From the NCBI RefSeq assembly GCF_946478955.1, contig NZ_CAMLDL010000022.1, positions 1 through 29,645 of the forward strand: 29,645 nucleotides of DNA, read 5' to 3'. This document shows, piece after piece, positions 1-5,832 of this stretch. The DNA is from an uncultured Sphingomonas sp. (GTDB lineage: Bacteria; Pseudomonadota; Alphaproteobacteria; Sphingomonadales; Sphingomonadaceae). The notes beneath the pieces were generated by a model that was not told where the DNA came from, ran no database searches, and saw only the letters and a program-made list of their open reading frames with translations. The translations under genes and the position numbers were made by a program. Position 1 is the stretch's first letter. Each line of letters begins with the position of its first letter.

Positions 1-168
1 GGTAAACCCCACCGGGTGCAAGACCGAATAGGGGCGGCATATGGGCCTGTTCCGGCCCCGTCGCCCGGGTTGGTCGCTTGAGGTGTGAGGCAACTCACAT
101 CCTAGAGGAATGGTCGCACAGTCCGCGCGCAAGCGGGGATGGACAAAACCCGGCTTACAGGTCCCCTG
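1..168 (+). ncRNA. rnpB: RNase P RNA, 3' part (5' end outside the window)
   Basis: This is the catalytic RNA of ribonuclease P, which removes 5' leaders from pre-tRNAs. The window opens inside the gene. Visible bacterial type A landmarks are GGTAAACCCCACC at position 1, the GCAAGACCGAATAGGGG block that follows it, TAGAGGAATG near 104-113, and the closing ACAAAACCCGGCTTACAGG near 143-161, which forms the conserved pairing with the 5' region. The end is placed just before a T-rich run (ATTTTTTCG, 171-179) that could serve as part of a terminator. The 3' boundary is uncertain by a few bases. Identification rests on recognising these conserved blocks by eye, not on a covariance-model search. Confidence 0.95.
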
Positions 169-177
169 GCATTTTTT

Positions 178-254
178 CGTCATTGCGAGGCGTCGAAGAC
201 GCTGAAGCAATCCAGAAAGTTTGACTGGATTGCTTCACTTAGTTCGCAATGACG
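178..254. repeat. Imperfect palindromic repeat (CATTGCGAG / GAAGCAATCCAG type)
   Basis: The outer arms CGTCATTGCGA (178-188) and TCGCAATGACG (244-254) are exact reverse complements. The inner arms TGAAGCAATCCAG (203-215) and CTGGATTGCTTCA (225-237) are also exact, around a 9-nt loop. The middle of the stem is degenerate. The words match a small palindromic element that I know to be scattered in intergenic regions of several alphaproteobacteria. It lies between rnpB and the J-protein gene and could fold in RNA and help end rnpB transcription. No second copy was seen in this window. Confidence 0.8.
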
Positions 255-271
255 GTCTAGAGGAAGACGTG

Positions 272-817
272 ATGGCCAAGCAGACGCGATCCGATGATTG
301 GGGATTTCCCCGCTGGCGCCCCTATGGAGCGAAAGGCCGCGCTGCGACCAAAGTCCGGCTGTGCGACCGCGAGGGCTGCAGCAATGTCGGGGATCGGCCC
401 GCGCCCAAGGCGCCCAATAGCCCCGAACGCTGGATGTTCTGCGAAGCGCACGCCGCCGAATATAACAAGAATTGGAATTATTTTGCCGGCCTGACCGCCG
501 AGGAAGCCGCCAAGCGCGCCGCCGAGGAGGAAAGCAGTGCATCGGCATTTCGTAAGAGCGCCCATTATCAATGGGGCGGTCCCGGCGACGGTACCCGCAG
601 CCGTGACGAAATGCGGGCGCTGTCAGTGCTCGAGTTGGAAAGCGATGCCGAGTTCAAAGACGTGAAGGCCGCCTACCGTCGCCTCGCCAAATCACACCAC
701 CCGGATTTGAAACCGGGAGACAAGGAAGCGCTGAAGCAATTCCAGGCGATCCAGGCGGCCTATGATCTGCTGAAGAAGTCGGAAGAGCGCAAGGAAGCCG
801 TCAAAAACGCGACCTAG
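272..817 (+). CDS. J-domain protein with N-terminal Cys/His motif
   Basis: 181-residue protein with a C-terminal J domain (about residues 115-170) carrying the HPD tripeptide at 143-145, the residues that stimulate Hsp70/DnaK ATPase. The G/F region, zinc-finger pairs and C-terminal substrate domains of DnaJ itself are absent, so it is probably a specialised DnaK co-chaperone. The N-terminal part has C31, C36, C57 and H60 in an arrangement that could bind one metal, followed by an acidic Ala/Glu helix. The start at 272 is preferred because AGAGGAAG lies just upstream. An in-frame ATG at 221 falls inside the palindromic repeat and would add 17 unlikely residues. The stop overlaps that of convergent sufE. 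The client is not predictable from sequence. Confidence 0.88.
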   Translation: MAKQTRSDDWGFPRWRPYGAKGRAATKVRLCDREGCSNVGDRPAPKAPNSPERWMFCEAHAAEYNKNWNYFAGLTAEEAAKRAAEEESSASAFRKSAHYQWGGPGDGTRSRDEMRALSVLELESDAEFKDVKAAYRRLAKSHHPDLKPGDKEALKQFQAIQAAYDLLKKSEERKEAVKNAT

Positions 818-1227
818 GCGAAGCGCGCCGCCGTATCTTTCACCAGCGCGATCATGTTGGGAATGCCCTGCGTCCGGTTGGACGATAATTCACGGGTGAG
901 ATCGAACGGGGACAGCATCGCGCCAATATCCGCAGCTGCTACCTCCGGCGCAGGCTTGTCCTGGATAGCGGCCAGCACCAACGCAACAACACCTTTGGTG
1001 ATCGCGGCATTGCTGTCGGCAAGGAAATGCAGACGGCCGTCGTTCGTTTGGGTCGGATAGACCCATACCGAGGCGCTGCATCCCCGCACTTTGGTTGCAT
1101 CGGTTTTCAGAGCGTCCGGCATCGGCTCCAGCTTTCGACCGAGGTCGATCAGGAGGCGATATCGATCTTCGCTGTCCAGAAACTCATATTCGTCGGCGAT
1201 GTCGGACAAGGAGGGTAGGGCTGTCAT
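814..1227 (-). CDS. sufE: SufE-family cysteine desulfurase activator
   Basis: 137 residues, the usual SufE length. SufE accepts persulfide sulfur from the desulfurase SufS on one cysteine and passes it to the Fe-S scaffold in the cytoplasm. The single cysteine, C50 in the context VRGCSASVW, matches the family's conserved sulfur-acceptor loop. An upstream in-frame GTG at 1230 directly follows GGAGG, so ATG at 1227 has the slightly better spacing, although either could be used. No suf genes flank it. It lies only 21 nt downstream of the last gene of the psp operon on the same strand with no visible terminator, so read-through expression from the psp promoter is possible. Confidence 0.92.
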   Translation of the reverse strand: MTALPSLSDIADEYEFLDSEDRYRLLIDLGRKLEPMPDALKTDATKVRGCSASVWVYPTQTNDGRLHFLADSNAAITKGVVALVLAAIQDKPAPEVAAADIGAMLSPFDLTRELSSNRTQGIPNMIALVKDTAARFA

Positions 1228-1248
1228 CACCCTCCGCCTAGCGACAGC

Positions 1249-1488
1249 CTAACGGTCGCGCAATTCCTCGATCTGGCGAGTCAGCGTATCTTCTTTCTCG
1301 ACCGCGATCCGCTCCAGCACCTTGATCCGGTCCTTGAGCTGGTCGACCTCATGGCGCAGGCGGGCATTTTCGGCGCCGTCTTCCCGCGAAACCAGACCCT
1401 GCTGTTTGTCGAGATAACGATAACGCGACTTCAACACGACGGCGATCATCACGATCGCAACGATCAATACAGGAACCATTTCACCCAT
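1249..1488 (-). CDS. Small PspB/PspC-like membrane coiled-coil protein (fourth accessory psp gene)
   Basis: 79 residues. A hydrophobic N-terminal segment (about 4-20) is followed by a basic stretch (KSRYRYLDK) and a helix rich in charged heptads. The C-terminal block from about residue 51 reads LKDRIKVLERIAVEK and ends IEELRDR. It aligns without gaps to the last helices of PspB and PspC encoded upstream. The start codon overlaps the previous stop in TGATG, indicating translational coupling. I infer a bitopic inner-membrane protein of the Psp response that docks through its coiled coil. It is not pspD or pspG as known in enterobacteria. Function is not established. Confidence 0.8.
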   Translation of the reverse strand: MGEMVPVLIVAIVMIAVVLKSRYRYLDKQQGLVSREDGAENARLRHEVDQLKDRIKVLERIAVEKEDTLTRQIEELRDR

Positions 1489-1781
1489 CAGTTTGCTTTC
1501 CGGCTTTCAATAGCGCGCGGATCGCGCAATGCCTCAATTTGCGCTGCGGTTTCAACACCCTTGTCGGTCACAATTTGCTCCAGCACCCTGACGCGCTGTT
1601 CCAATCGTTCGGTGTGAGCTGCATATTGCGCGGCCTTTTCCGCGGTCTGCCCGCCCAGGATCTCCAGCTCTTTCTCGCGCAATTTCATGCGGCGCTTATA
1701 CATGTCGCTCATCACGCCCAGGATCACGGGTAGGCCAACGACAATCATGAAGAACGCCAGAACGAAATAGGGCTTTTCCAT
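1488..1781 (-). CDS. Small PspB/PspC-like membrane coiled-coil protein (third accessory psp gene)
   Basis: 97 residues. The N-terminal membrane segment (about 5-24) contains a GLPVILGVMSDMYKRR turn that resembles the position of GLPWLIFHYVTKW in the neighbouring PspB. A Lys/Glu-rich helix follows, then the shared block near residues 60-86 (LEQRVRVLEQIVTDKG and AAQIEALR). Of the four extra proteins this one looks most like PspB in layout. The start overlaps the upstream stop in TAATG, and its own stop overlaps the next start. It is probably an inner-membrane partner in the Psp response. The interaction partner and direction of signalling cannot be read from sequence. Confidence 0.82.
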   Translation of the reverse strand: MEKPYFVLAFFMIVVGLPVILGVMSDMYKRRMKLREKELEILGGQTAEKAAQYAAHTERLEQRVRVLEQIVTDKGVETAAQIEALRDPRAIESRKAN

Positions 1782-2125
1782 TACGCATTGCCTCCCTTGT
1801 CGATCGCGAGCCGATCAATCTCCTGTGCCAGAAGGCTCGGCTTGTCAGTGACAATTCGCTCAATCGTTTCCAGGCGGTCTTTCATCGACCCGATCTCGGC
1901 GCGTAGCTGTGCATTCTCGGACGTGAGCAGCTTGATGCGCTCGACCGTTTCCTCGTCCTTCTTGGGATGAATGGCCATGCCCCAGGCATTTTGCAGCGGA
2001 TAGCCGTTTTTGATTTTGAGCCAGGTATGAAGCAGTGAACCACCAACGGCGATCGCAACGATCGCAACCACGAGGGGCAATACTTTGGTCAGGAGTTCAA
2101 TAACGCCCTGAAGGTCCGGATCCAT
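1781..2125 (-). CDS. Small PspB/PspC-like membrane coiled-coil protein with GYPL-WG motif (second accessory psp gene)
   Basis: 114 residues. A short amphipathic N-terminus leads into a membrane segment (about 15-34). A juxtamembrane motif NGYPLQNAWG comes next, then a Lys/Glu helix and the shared C-terminal block (MKDRLETIERIVTDK, AQEIDRLA, about 81-107), with a seven-residue tail after it. The juxtamembrane motif recurs as HGYPLTDDWG in the next gene upstream, so these two are close paralogues. AGGGGAAG precedes the ATG at a normal distance. It is inferred to be an inner-membrane component of the sigma-54-driven psp operon. I do not know a named family for it. Confidence 0.85.
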   Translation of the reverse strand: MDPDLQGVIELLTKVLPLVVAIVAIAVGGSLLHTWLKIKNGYPLQNAWGMAIHPKKDEETVERIKLLTSENAQLRAEIGSMKDRLETIERIVTDKPSLLAQEIDRLAIDKGGNA

Positions 2126-2158
2126 AAATTTCTTCCCCTGTTCTTCTCAAATCTCTGG

Positions 2159-2449
2159 TTAGCGAAGCCGGTCAATTTCGTCCGCAAGTTGCTTCGACGG
2201 ATCGGTCGCGATGCGTTCGAGGACCTTTAGCCGATCCTCCAGTTTTCCGACCTTGTTCTTCAGTGCTTCATTTTCTGCGACGAGTGCTTCCGCCTTCTTG
2301 TCCGCCGCCCTATCGTTGGGTTGCACGGGGTTCCCCCAGTCGTCGGTTAGCGGATAGCCGTGTTTGGCGCGGATTGCTGTGGTGATCACCCATGCCAGCA
2401 TACTCATGCCGACGATTGCGATCACAAACCAAGGTCCCCCGAAGTTCAT
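2159..2449 (-). CDS. Small PspB/PspC-like membrane coiled-coil protein with GYPL-WG motif (first accessory psp gene)
   Basis: 96 residues. The N-terminal membrane segment (about 6-24) is followed by KHGYPLTDDWGNPVQP, a charged helix, and the shared block (LEDRLKVLERIATDP, ADEIDRLR). It ends exactly at the LR that also ends PspC. It lies 24 nt downstream of pspC with its own AGGGGAA ribosome-binding site, and 33 nt before the next gene. The chain ends plus a common coil suggest that the protein arose by duplication within the operon, or that the coil is a docking helix read by one partner, for example PspA. Both ideas are inference. Confidence 0.85.
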   Translation of the reverse strand: MNFGGPWFVIAIVGMSMLAWVITTAIRAKHGYPLTDDWGNPVQPNDRAADKKAEALVAENEALKNKVGKLEDRLKVLERIATDPSKQLADEIDRLR

Positions 2450-2473
2450 TGTCGTTCCCCTGTAACTGGGCGT

Positions 2474-2863
2474 CTAGCGCAATTGCTCAATTTCTCGGGC
2501 GAGACTGCGGTTCTCGGTTGTGACATAATGTTCGATGTCGGCGAGCCGACGATCGATATCACGCAGACGCGAGCTGATGGCTCGGGCCGACCGCCCCGGC
2601 GATTGGCGCACGCCTTGCCAGAACTGCGCCTCTTCCGGCGTGTCACGATCAAGCTCGCGCGGGCGATCAGGCGCCAGGAAGCCAGCGATGAAATAGACCG
2701 GCAAGGTCGCAAAACCGCTCATGAACAGGCTAGCCACGAACATGATACGGATTAGCGCGACGTCGACGCCAGTGTAATCTGCGATGCCCGCGCAGACACC
2801 CATCACTTTGCCATCGCGCTTGTTGCGATAAAACTTGGTCCGACTTGCAGGCTGTACAGGCAT
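2474..2863 (-). CDS. pspC: Phage shock protein C
   Basis: 129 residues. PspC is an inner-membrane sensor/effector that recruits PspA when the membrane is stressed. The N-terminal PspC domain is clear: FYRNKRDGKVMGVCAGIADY (about 11-30), then IRIMFVASLF and a second hydrophobic stretch ending FLAPD. The cytoplasmic C-terminal helix (about 103-129, DRRLADIEHYVTTEN, REIEQLR) corresponds to the C-terminal RLREMERYVTSD helix of E. coli PspC. That helix is the same motif found in PspB and the four accessory proteins. The start overlaps the pspB stop in TAATG. Length is close to the 119 residues of the E. coli protein. Confidence 0.95.
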   Translation of the reverse strand: MPVQPASRTKFYRNKRDGKVMGVCAGIADYTGVDVALIRIMFVASLFMSGFATLPVYFIAGFLAPDRPRELDRDTPEEAQFWQGVRQSPGRSARAISSRLRDIDRRLADIEHYVTTENRSLAREIEQLR

Positions 2864-3180
2864 TAGCGTGTCCTTGTGCGGGTTGGGCGGTCAAGCTGTT
2901 CGATGGGGTCGTAGCGTTCCAAAAGGGACGTTTCGGCTCCACGCGAAGCGGGCGGTACGGCGCGGTGCCAATCCGGGTTTTCCGCCGCCATGATGCGCTC
3001 GATGCTCTGCAGGCGATCATCTAGGCGCCGCGCTGTTTCGTAAAGATCATCCAACAGTTTTTCGTCGTCGCCCGTCAGCACCTTCGCGGTCTTCCACTTG
3101 GTCACATAGTGAAAGATTAACCACGGCAGACCGATAAACAGCGTTGTAATCGCGATAAACGGGACAATTACATCTTCCAC
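2863..3180 (-). CDS. pspB: Phage shock protein B, with extended C-terminus
   Basis: 105 residues, against 74 in E. coli. PspB is a bitopic membrane protein that works with PspC to relieve PspA inhibition of PspF. It has an N-terminal membrane segment (about 5-25) and then a helix (about 40-72) containing DDRLQSIERIMAAENPDWHR, close to the E. coli RIQALEQILDAEHPNWR block. About 30 further residues follow, ending in the repeat TRTRTR; this tail is not part of the classic protein. Translation starts at GTG directly after the pspA stop (TAA-GTG), with a GGGGG ribosome-binding site inside the end of pspA. Confidence 0.92.
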   Translation of the reverse strand: MEDVIVPFIAITTLFIGLPWLIFHYVTKWKTAKVLTGDDEKLLDDLYETARRLDDRLQSIERIMAAENPDWHRAVPPASRGAETSLLERYDPIEQLDRPTRTRTR

Positions 3181-3849
3181 TTACGCCCCCTTTGATTTCA
3201 ATGCGGCCTTCATGGCCTCCAGCTCTGCGTCGACCTTCTCGGTCGCGCGTAGCTCTGCAATTTCCTCTTCCAGGCTCTTCGGCCCGGTCATGCCCAGTGC
3301 GTCGGCACGGCCCTCGGCAAAGTCCGCACGCCGCTCCAGCAGCTCAAACTTGCTGAATGCATCGTCGGTGCGGGTGCCATGAACCAGCTCGCTGGTTCGC
3401 GCGCGTGTCACTGCGCTCTCGATCCGGCTCGCGATTGAATTCTGGCGGGCGCGGGCTTCGCGAAGCTTTGCCTGAAGCTTGGCGATATCAGCCTCATAAC
3501 CTTTCAGCGTTTCTTCGATCCCGCCCAGTTCACTGCGCAGCCCTTCCGCCATGTCGGCGGCCTTCTGTCGCTCGATCAACGCGGCCTTGGCCAGATCCTC
3601 ACGGTCCTTCGACAGCGCCAGCTCTGCCTTCTCGGTCCAGCTCGATTGCAATTCATCAAGACGGACAAGCGCCCGCTTCATTTCCTTGCTGTCCGCTATC
3701 GACCGAGCGGCTGAGGCGCGAACCTCAACCAGCGTTTCTTCCATTTCCAAAATGATCATGCGGATCATCCGCGCCGGATCTTCGGCACGGTCGAGCAGCT
3801 CCGTCATATTGGCTGCGAAAATGTCCCGCGTGCGGGAAAAAATACCCAT
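3181..3849 (-). CDS. pspA: Phage shock protein A
   Basis: 222 residues, the same length as E. coli PspA. This ESCRT-III/Vipp1-family protein binds stressed inner membrane through an N-terminal amphipathic helix (MGIFSRTRDIFAAN) and, when free, inhibits PspF. The rest is almost entirely long coiled coil (about 25-220) rich in Lys/Glu/Ala, as expected. The start at 3849 is chosen because MGIFSR is the family's N-terminus and GGAG lies 6 nt upstream; an in-frame ATG at 3930 would cross the sigma-54 promoter. It is the first gene of the leftward operon, driven from the promoter at 3888-3903. Confidence 0.97.
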   Translation of the reverse strand: MGIFSRTRDIFAANMTELLDRAEDPARMIRMIILEMEETLVEVRASAARSIADSKEMKRALVRLDELQSSWTEKAELALSKDREDLAKAALIERQKAADMAEGLRSELGGIEETLKGYEADIAKLQAKLREARARQNSIASRIESAVTRARTSELVHGTRTDDAFSKFELLERRADFAEGRADALGMTGPKSLEEEIAELRATEKVDAELEAMKAALKSKGA

Positions 3850-3887
3850 TCGACGCTCCACTAGAGGGTCCCTGTTGCAGCCATCTT

Positions 3888-3903
3888 TGCAGCTTTCATG
3901 CCA
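3888..3903 (-). promoter_or_regulatory. Sigma-54 (RpoN) promoter for pspA
   Basis: On the minus strand the sequence reads TGGCATGAAAGCTGCA, against the consensus TGGCACG-N4-TTGCW. The invariant GG and GC are present with exactly 10 nt between them. Transcription would start near 3877, giving a leader of roughly 28 nt before pspA. The site sits between the divergent genes for PspA and the sigma-54 activator PspF, as in enterobacteria. It was identified by eye from the motif and its context. Confidence 0.85.
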
Positions 3904-3977
3904 AAATGACGATATTCCCAAAATTGTCATAAATCCGCGCTTTTTCGACCAACGGCGGTATGAAAAATCTTGCTATA

Positions 3978-3995
3978 TGGTGGGATTTGCCACCA
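3978..3995. promoter_or_regulatory. Candidate PspF upstream activating site (inverted repeat)
   Basis: TGGTGG (3978-3983) and CCACCA (3990-3995) form a 6-bp inverted repeat with a 6-nt spacer. It lies about 75-90 bp upstream of the -24 element of the pspA promoter, the usual distance for an enhancer bound by a bacterial enhancer-binding protein, and 11 bp before the proposed pspF start. Binding here could both activate pspA and repress pspF, as is known for E. coli PspF. The assignment as a PspF site is inference. Confidence 0.45.
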
Positions 3996-4006
3996 CATAT
4001 TGGGGA

Positions 4007-5062
4007 ATGGAGCGGACCAATCAATTTGTCGGGCAAAGTCTTGCATTTCTCGACGCGGTGGAGCGTGCGAGTCGGGCTGCCGCGTTGAACCGACCGGTGC
4101 TCGTGATTGGTGAGCGCGGCACGGGCAAGGAGCTGATTGCAGAGCGTCTGCATCACTTGTCTGGTCGATGGGCCGGGCCGCTGGTGACGATGAATTGTGC
4201 CGCCTTGCCGGAGAATTTGATTGAGGCGGAATTGTTCGGCCACGAAGCGGGCAGCTTTACGGGCGCGGCTAAAACGCGTCATGGCCGATTTGAGGAAGCC
4301 GACGGCGGCACATTGTTCCTCGACGAACTGGCCACCTTGTCGTCGCCGGCGCAGGACCGGCTTCTCCGCGCCGTGGAGTATGGCGAGATCACGCGCATTG
4401 GTGCGTCCAAACCGATCAAGGTCGATGTCCGCATCGTGGCGGCCACCAACGAACATTTGCCAAGCCTGGTGGATGAAGGCCGGTTTCGCGCGGATTTGCT
4501 CGACCGCCTCAGCTTTGAAGTCGTCACATTGCCGCCCATGCGGGCGCGAAAGGGCGACATCCCTTTGCTGGCCGAGCATTTTGGGCGGCGGATGGCCGCG
4601 GAACTTGAATGGTCAAACTGGCCAGGCTTTTCCGATGCGGCCATGAAGCGGCTTGAAAATTACCCCTGGCCCGGCAACGTCCGCGAGCTACGCAATGTCA
4701 TAGAGCGGGCTGTCTATCGGGCGGAGGATCCTGAGCGCGAAATTGACGAGATCCAGTTTGATCCGTTCGCTTCCCCTTGGGTCCTGTCCCAAGCTGCACC
4801 GACCGTCGCAGTTGTAGGTGCATCAGCGGTGGAGGCCGAGCCGATGGCCCCGTTGGTCGAAAGCGGTGGGGAGCAGAGTTTTCCGGCGACCACAGATGAT
4901 CTTCGCGGGGCCGTTGCGGATTATGAACGCGCTCTGCTGGAGGATGCGCTCGCCCGCAATCGTTTCAACCAGCGCGCAACCGCCACTGCTCTCGGTCTCA
5001 GCTATGACCAGCTTCGCCATGCGATGAAACGTCACAAGCTGACCGAAGCGGCGGGTGATTGA
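4007..5062 (+). CDS. pspF: Psp operon transcriptional activator (sigma-54 enhancer-binding protein)
   Basis: 351 residues; E. coli PspF has 325. PspF is a AAA+ ATPase that remodels the sigma-54 holoenzyme at psp promoters and lacks a receiver domain. Visible features are Walker A GERGTGKE (35-42), a GSFTGA sigma-54 contact loop (82-87, with Ser in place of the common Ala), Walker B TLFLDEL (102-108), and the arginine-finger stretch FRADLLDR (160-167). W55 in RWAGP matches the E. coli Trp implicated in PspA binding. A C-terminal Fis-type helix-turn-helix lies at about 318-345. The linker (about 250-300) is long and Ala/Pro-rich. The start at 4007 fits the family N-terminus MERTNQFVGQS. An in-frame ATG at 3977 is possible but less likely. 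No ideal ribosome-binding site is seen, consistent with low expression. Confidence 0.95.
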   Translation: MERTNQFVGQSLAFLDAVERASRAAALNRPVLVIGERGTGKELIAERLHHLSGRWAGPLVTMNCAALPENLIEAELFGHEAGSFTGAAKTRHGRFEEADGGTLFLDELATLSSPAQDRLLRAVEYGEITRIGASKPIKVDVRIVAATNEHLPSLVDEGRFRADLLDRLSFEVVTLPPMRARKGDIPLLAEHFGRRMAAELEWSNWPGFSDAAMKRLENYPWPGNVRELRNVIERAVYRAEDPEREIDEIQFDPFASPWVLSQAAPTVAVVGASAVEAEPMAPLVESGGEQSFPATTDDLRGAVADYERALLEDALARNRFNQRATATALGLSYDQLRHAMKRHKLTEAAGD

Positions 5063-5077
5063 TCGACAGTCGCCAAG

Positions 5078-5105
5078 TTGACTTGCAACGACAGCGGCGT
5101 AGGGG
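5078..5105 (+). promoter_or_regulatory. Candidate housekeeping promoter for sodB
   Basis: TTGACT (5078-5083) is a good -35 element. After 16 nt comes TAGGGG (5100-5105), a weak -10. It lies in the 94-nt gap between pspF and sodB and would give a leader of about 45 nt. The candidate upstream of asd has the same TTGACT-16-TAGG arrangement. Assignment is by eye. Confidence 0.3.
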
Positions 5106-5156
5106 CGTTCATCAATCGAGTTTCACTCGTTTCACAACCACAACAGGAGCCTGACG

Positions 5157-5780
5157 ATGCCGTTCATCCTTCCCGATCTTCCCTATCCCAAGGACGCTTT
5201 GGGCGACGTCATGTCGGCGGAAACCTTCGACTATCACTGGGGCAAGCATCACAAAGCCTACGTCGATAAGACCAACGGGATGCTTGCCGACAAGGGCCTG
5301 GAAGGCGCGAGCCTGACCGAGGTGATCCAGAAGGCCAAGGATACGGGCGACAAGGGCCTGTTCAACAACAGCGCACAGATTTGGAACCACAGCTTTTTCT
5401 GGCAGTGTCTTGCGCCGCTTGGATCGACGAGCCCGTCCGGCAAATTGAAAGAGATGATCGATAGCGATTTCGGCGGAACCGATGCGCTGCTCGACAAGCT
5501 GGGCACCGAAAGTGTCAATCATTTCGCCAGTGGCTGGGGCTGGCTAATCCTCAATAACGGAAAGCTTGAAGTGACGTCGCTTCACGATGCCGACACGCCG
5601 CTGGTCCACGGCATGACGCCGCTGCTGACGCTCGATGTGTGGGAACATGCCTATTACATCGATTATCGCAACGCTCGGCCGGATTATGTGAAGAATGTGC
5701 TGGCTCAAGCGATCAACTGGGATTTCGTCGGTGAAAATCTCGATGGAAAGGGCGTGAGTCGGGCCGACCAGCAAAGTTGA
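5157..5780 (+). CDS. sodB: Superoxide dismutase, iron type
   Basis: 207 residues. It converts superoxide to hydrogen peroxide and oxygen in the cytoplasm. The four metal ligands are H27 (DYHWGKHH), H78 (WNHSF), D160 and H164 (DVWEHAYY). The glutamine Q74 in NNSAQIWNHSFFW sits at the position typical of iron-dependent rather than manganese-dependent enzymes, but the metal cannot be settled by sequence alone. The ribosome-binding site CAGGAG lies 8 nt before the ATG. It stands alone between pspF and a convergent terminator. No signal peptide is visible. Confidence 0.97.
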   Translation: MPFILPDLPYPKDALGDVMSAETFDYHWGKHHKAYVDKTNGMLADKGLEGASLTEVIQKAKDTGDKGLFNNSAQIWNHSFFWQCLAPLGSTSPSGKLKEMIDSDFGGTDALLDKLGTESVNHFASGWGWLILNNGKLEVTSLHDADTPLVHGMTPLLTLDVWEHAYYIDYRNARPDYVKNVLAQAINWDFVGENLDGKGVSRADQQS

Positions 5781-5803
5781 GCCGCCTGAACGCCGGGAAA
5801 AGG

Positions 5804-5832
5804 AGGGGCGGGGCCGTAAGGTCGCCGCCCCT
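5804..5832. terminator. Bidirectional intrinsic terminator between sodB and the ABC permease gene
   Basis: AGGGGCGG (5804-5811) pairs with CCGCCCCT (5825-5832) around a 13-nt loop. TTAGTTTTT follows on the plus strand. It lies between sodB and the convergent permease gene, and its right arm touches that gene's stop codon (5832-5834), so it probably serves mainly sodB. Confidence 0.7.

Noticed and set aside
3551..4006. N-terminal extension of pspF back to 3551
   Set aside because: It would run across the psp promoter and antisense to pspA; family N-terminus begins at 4007.
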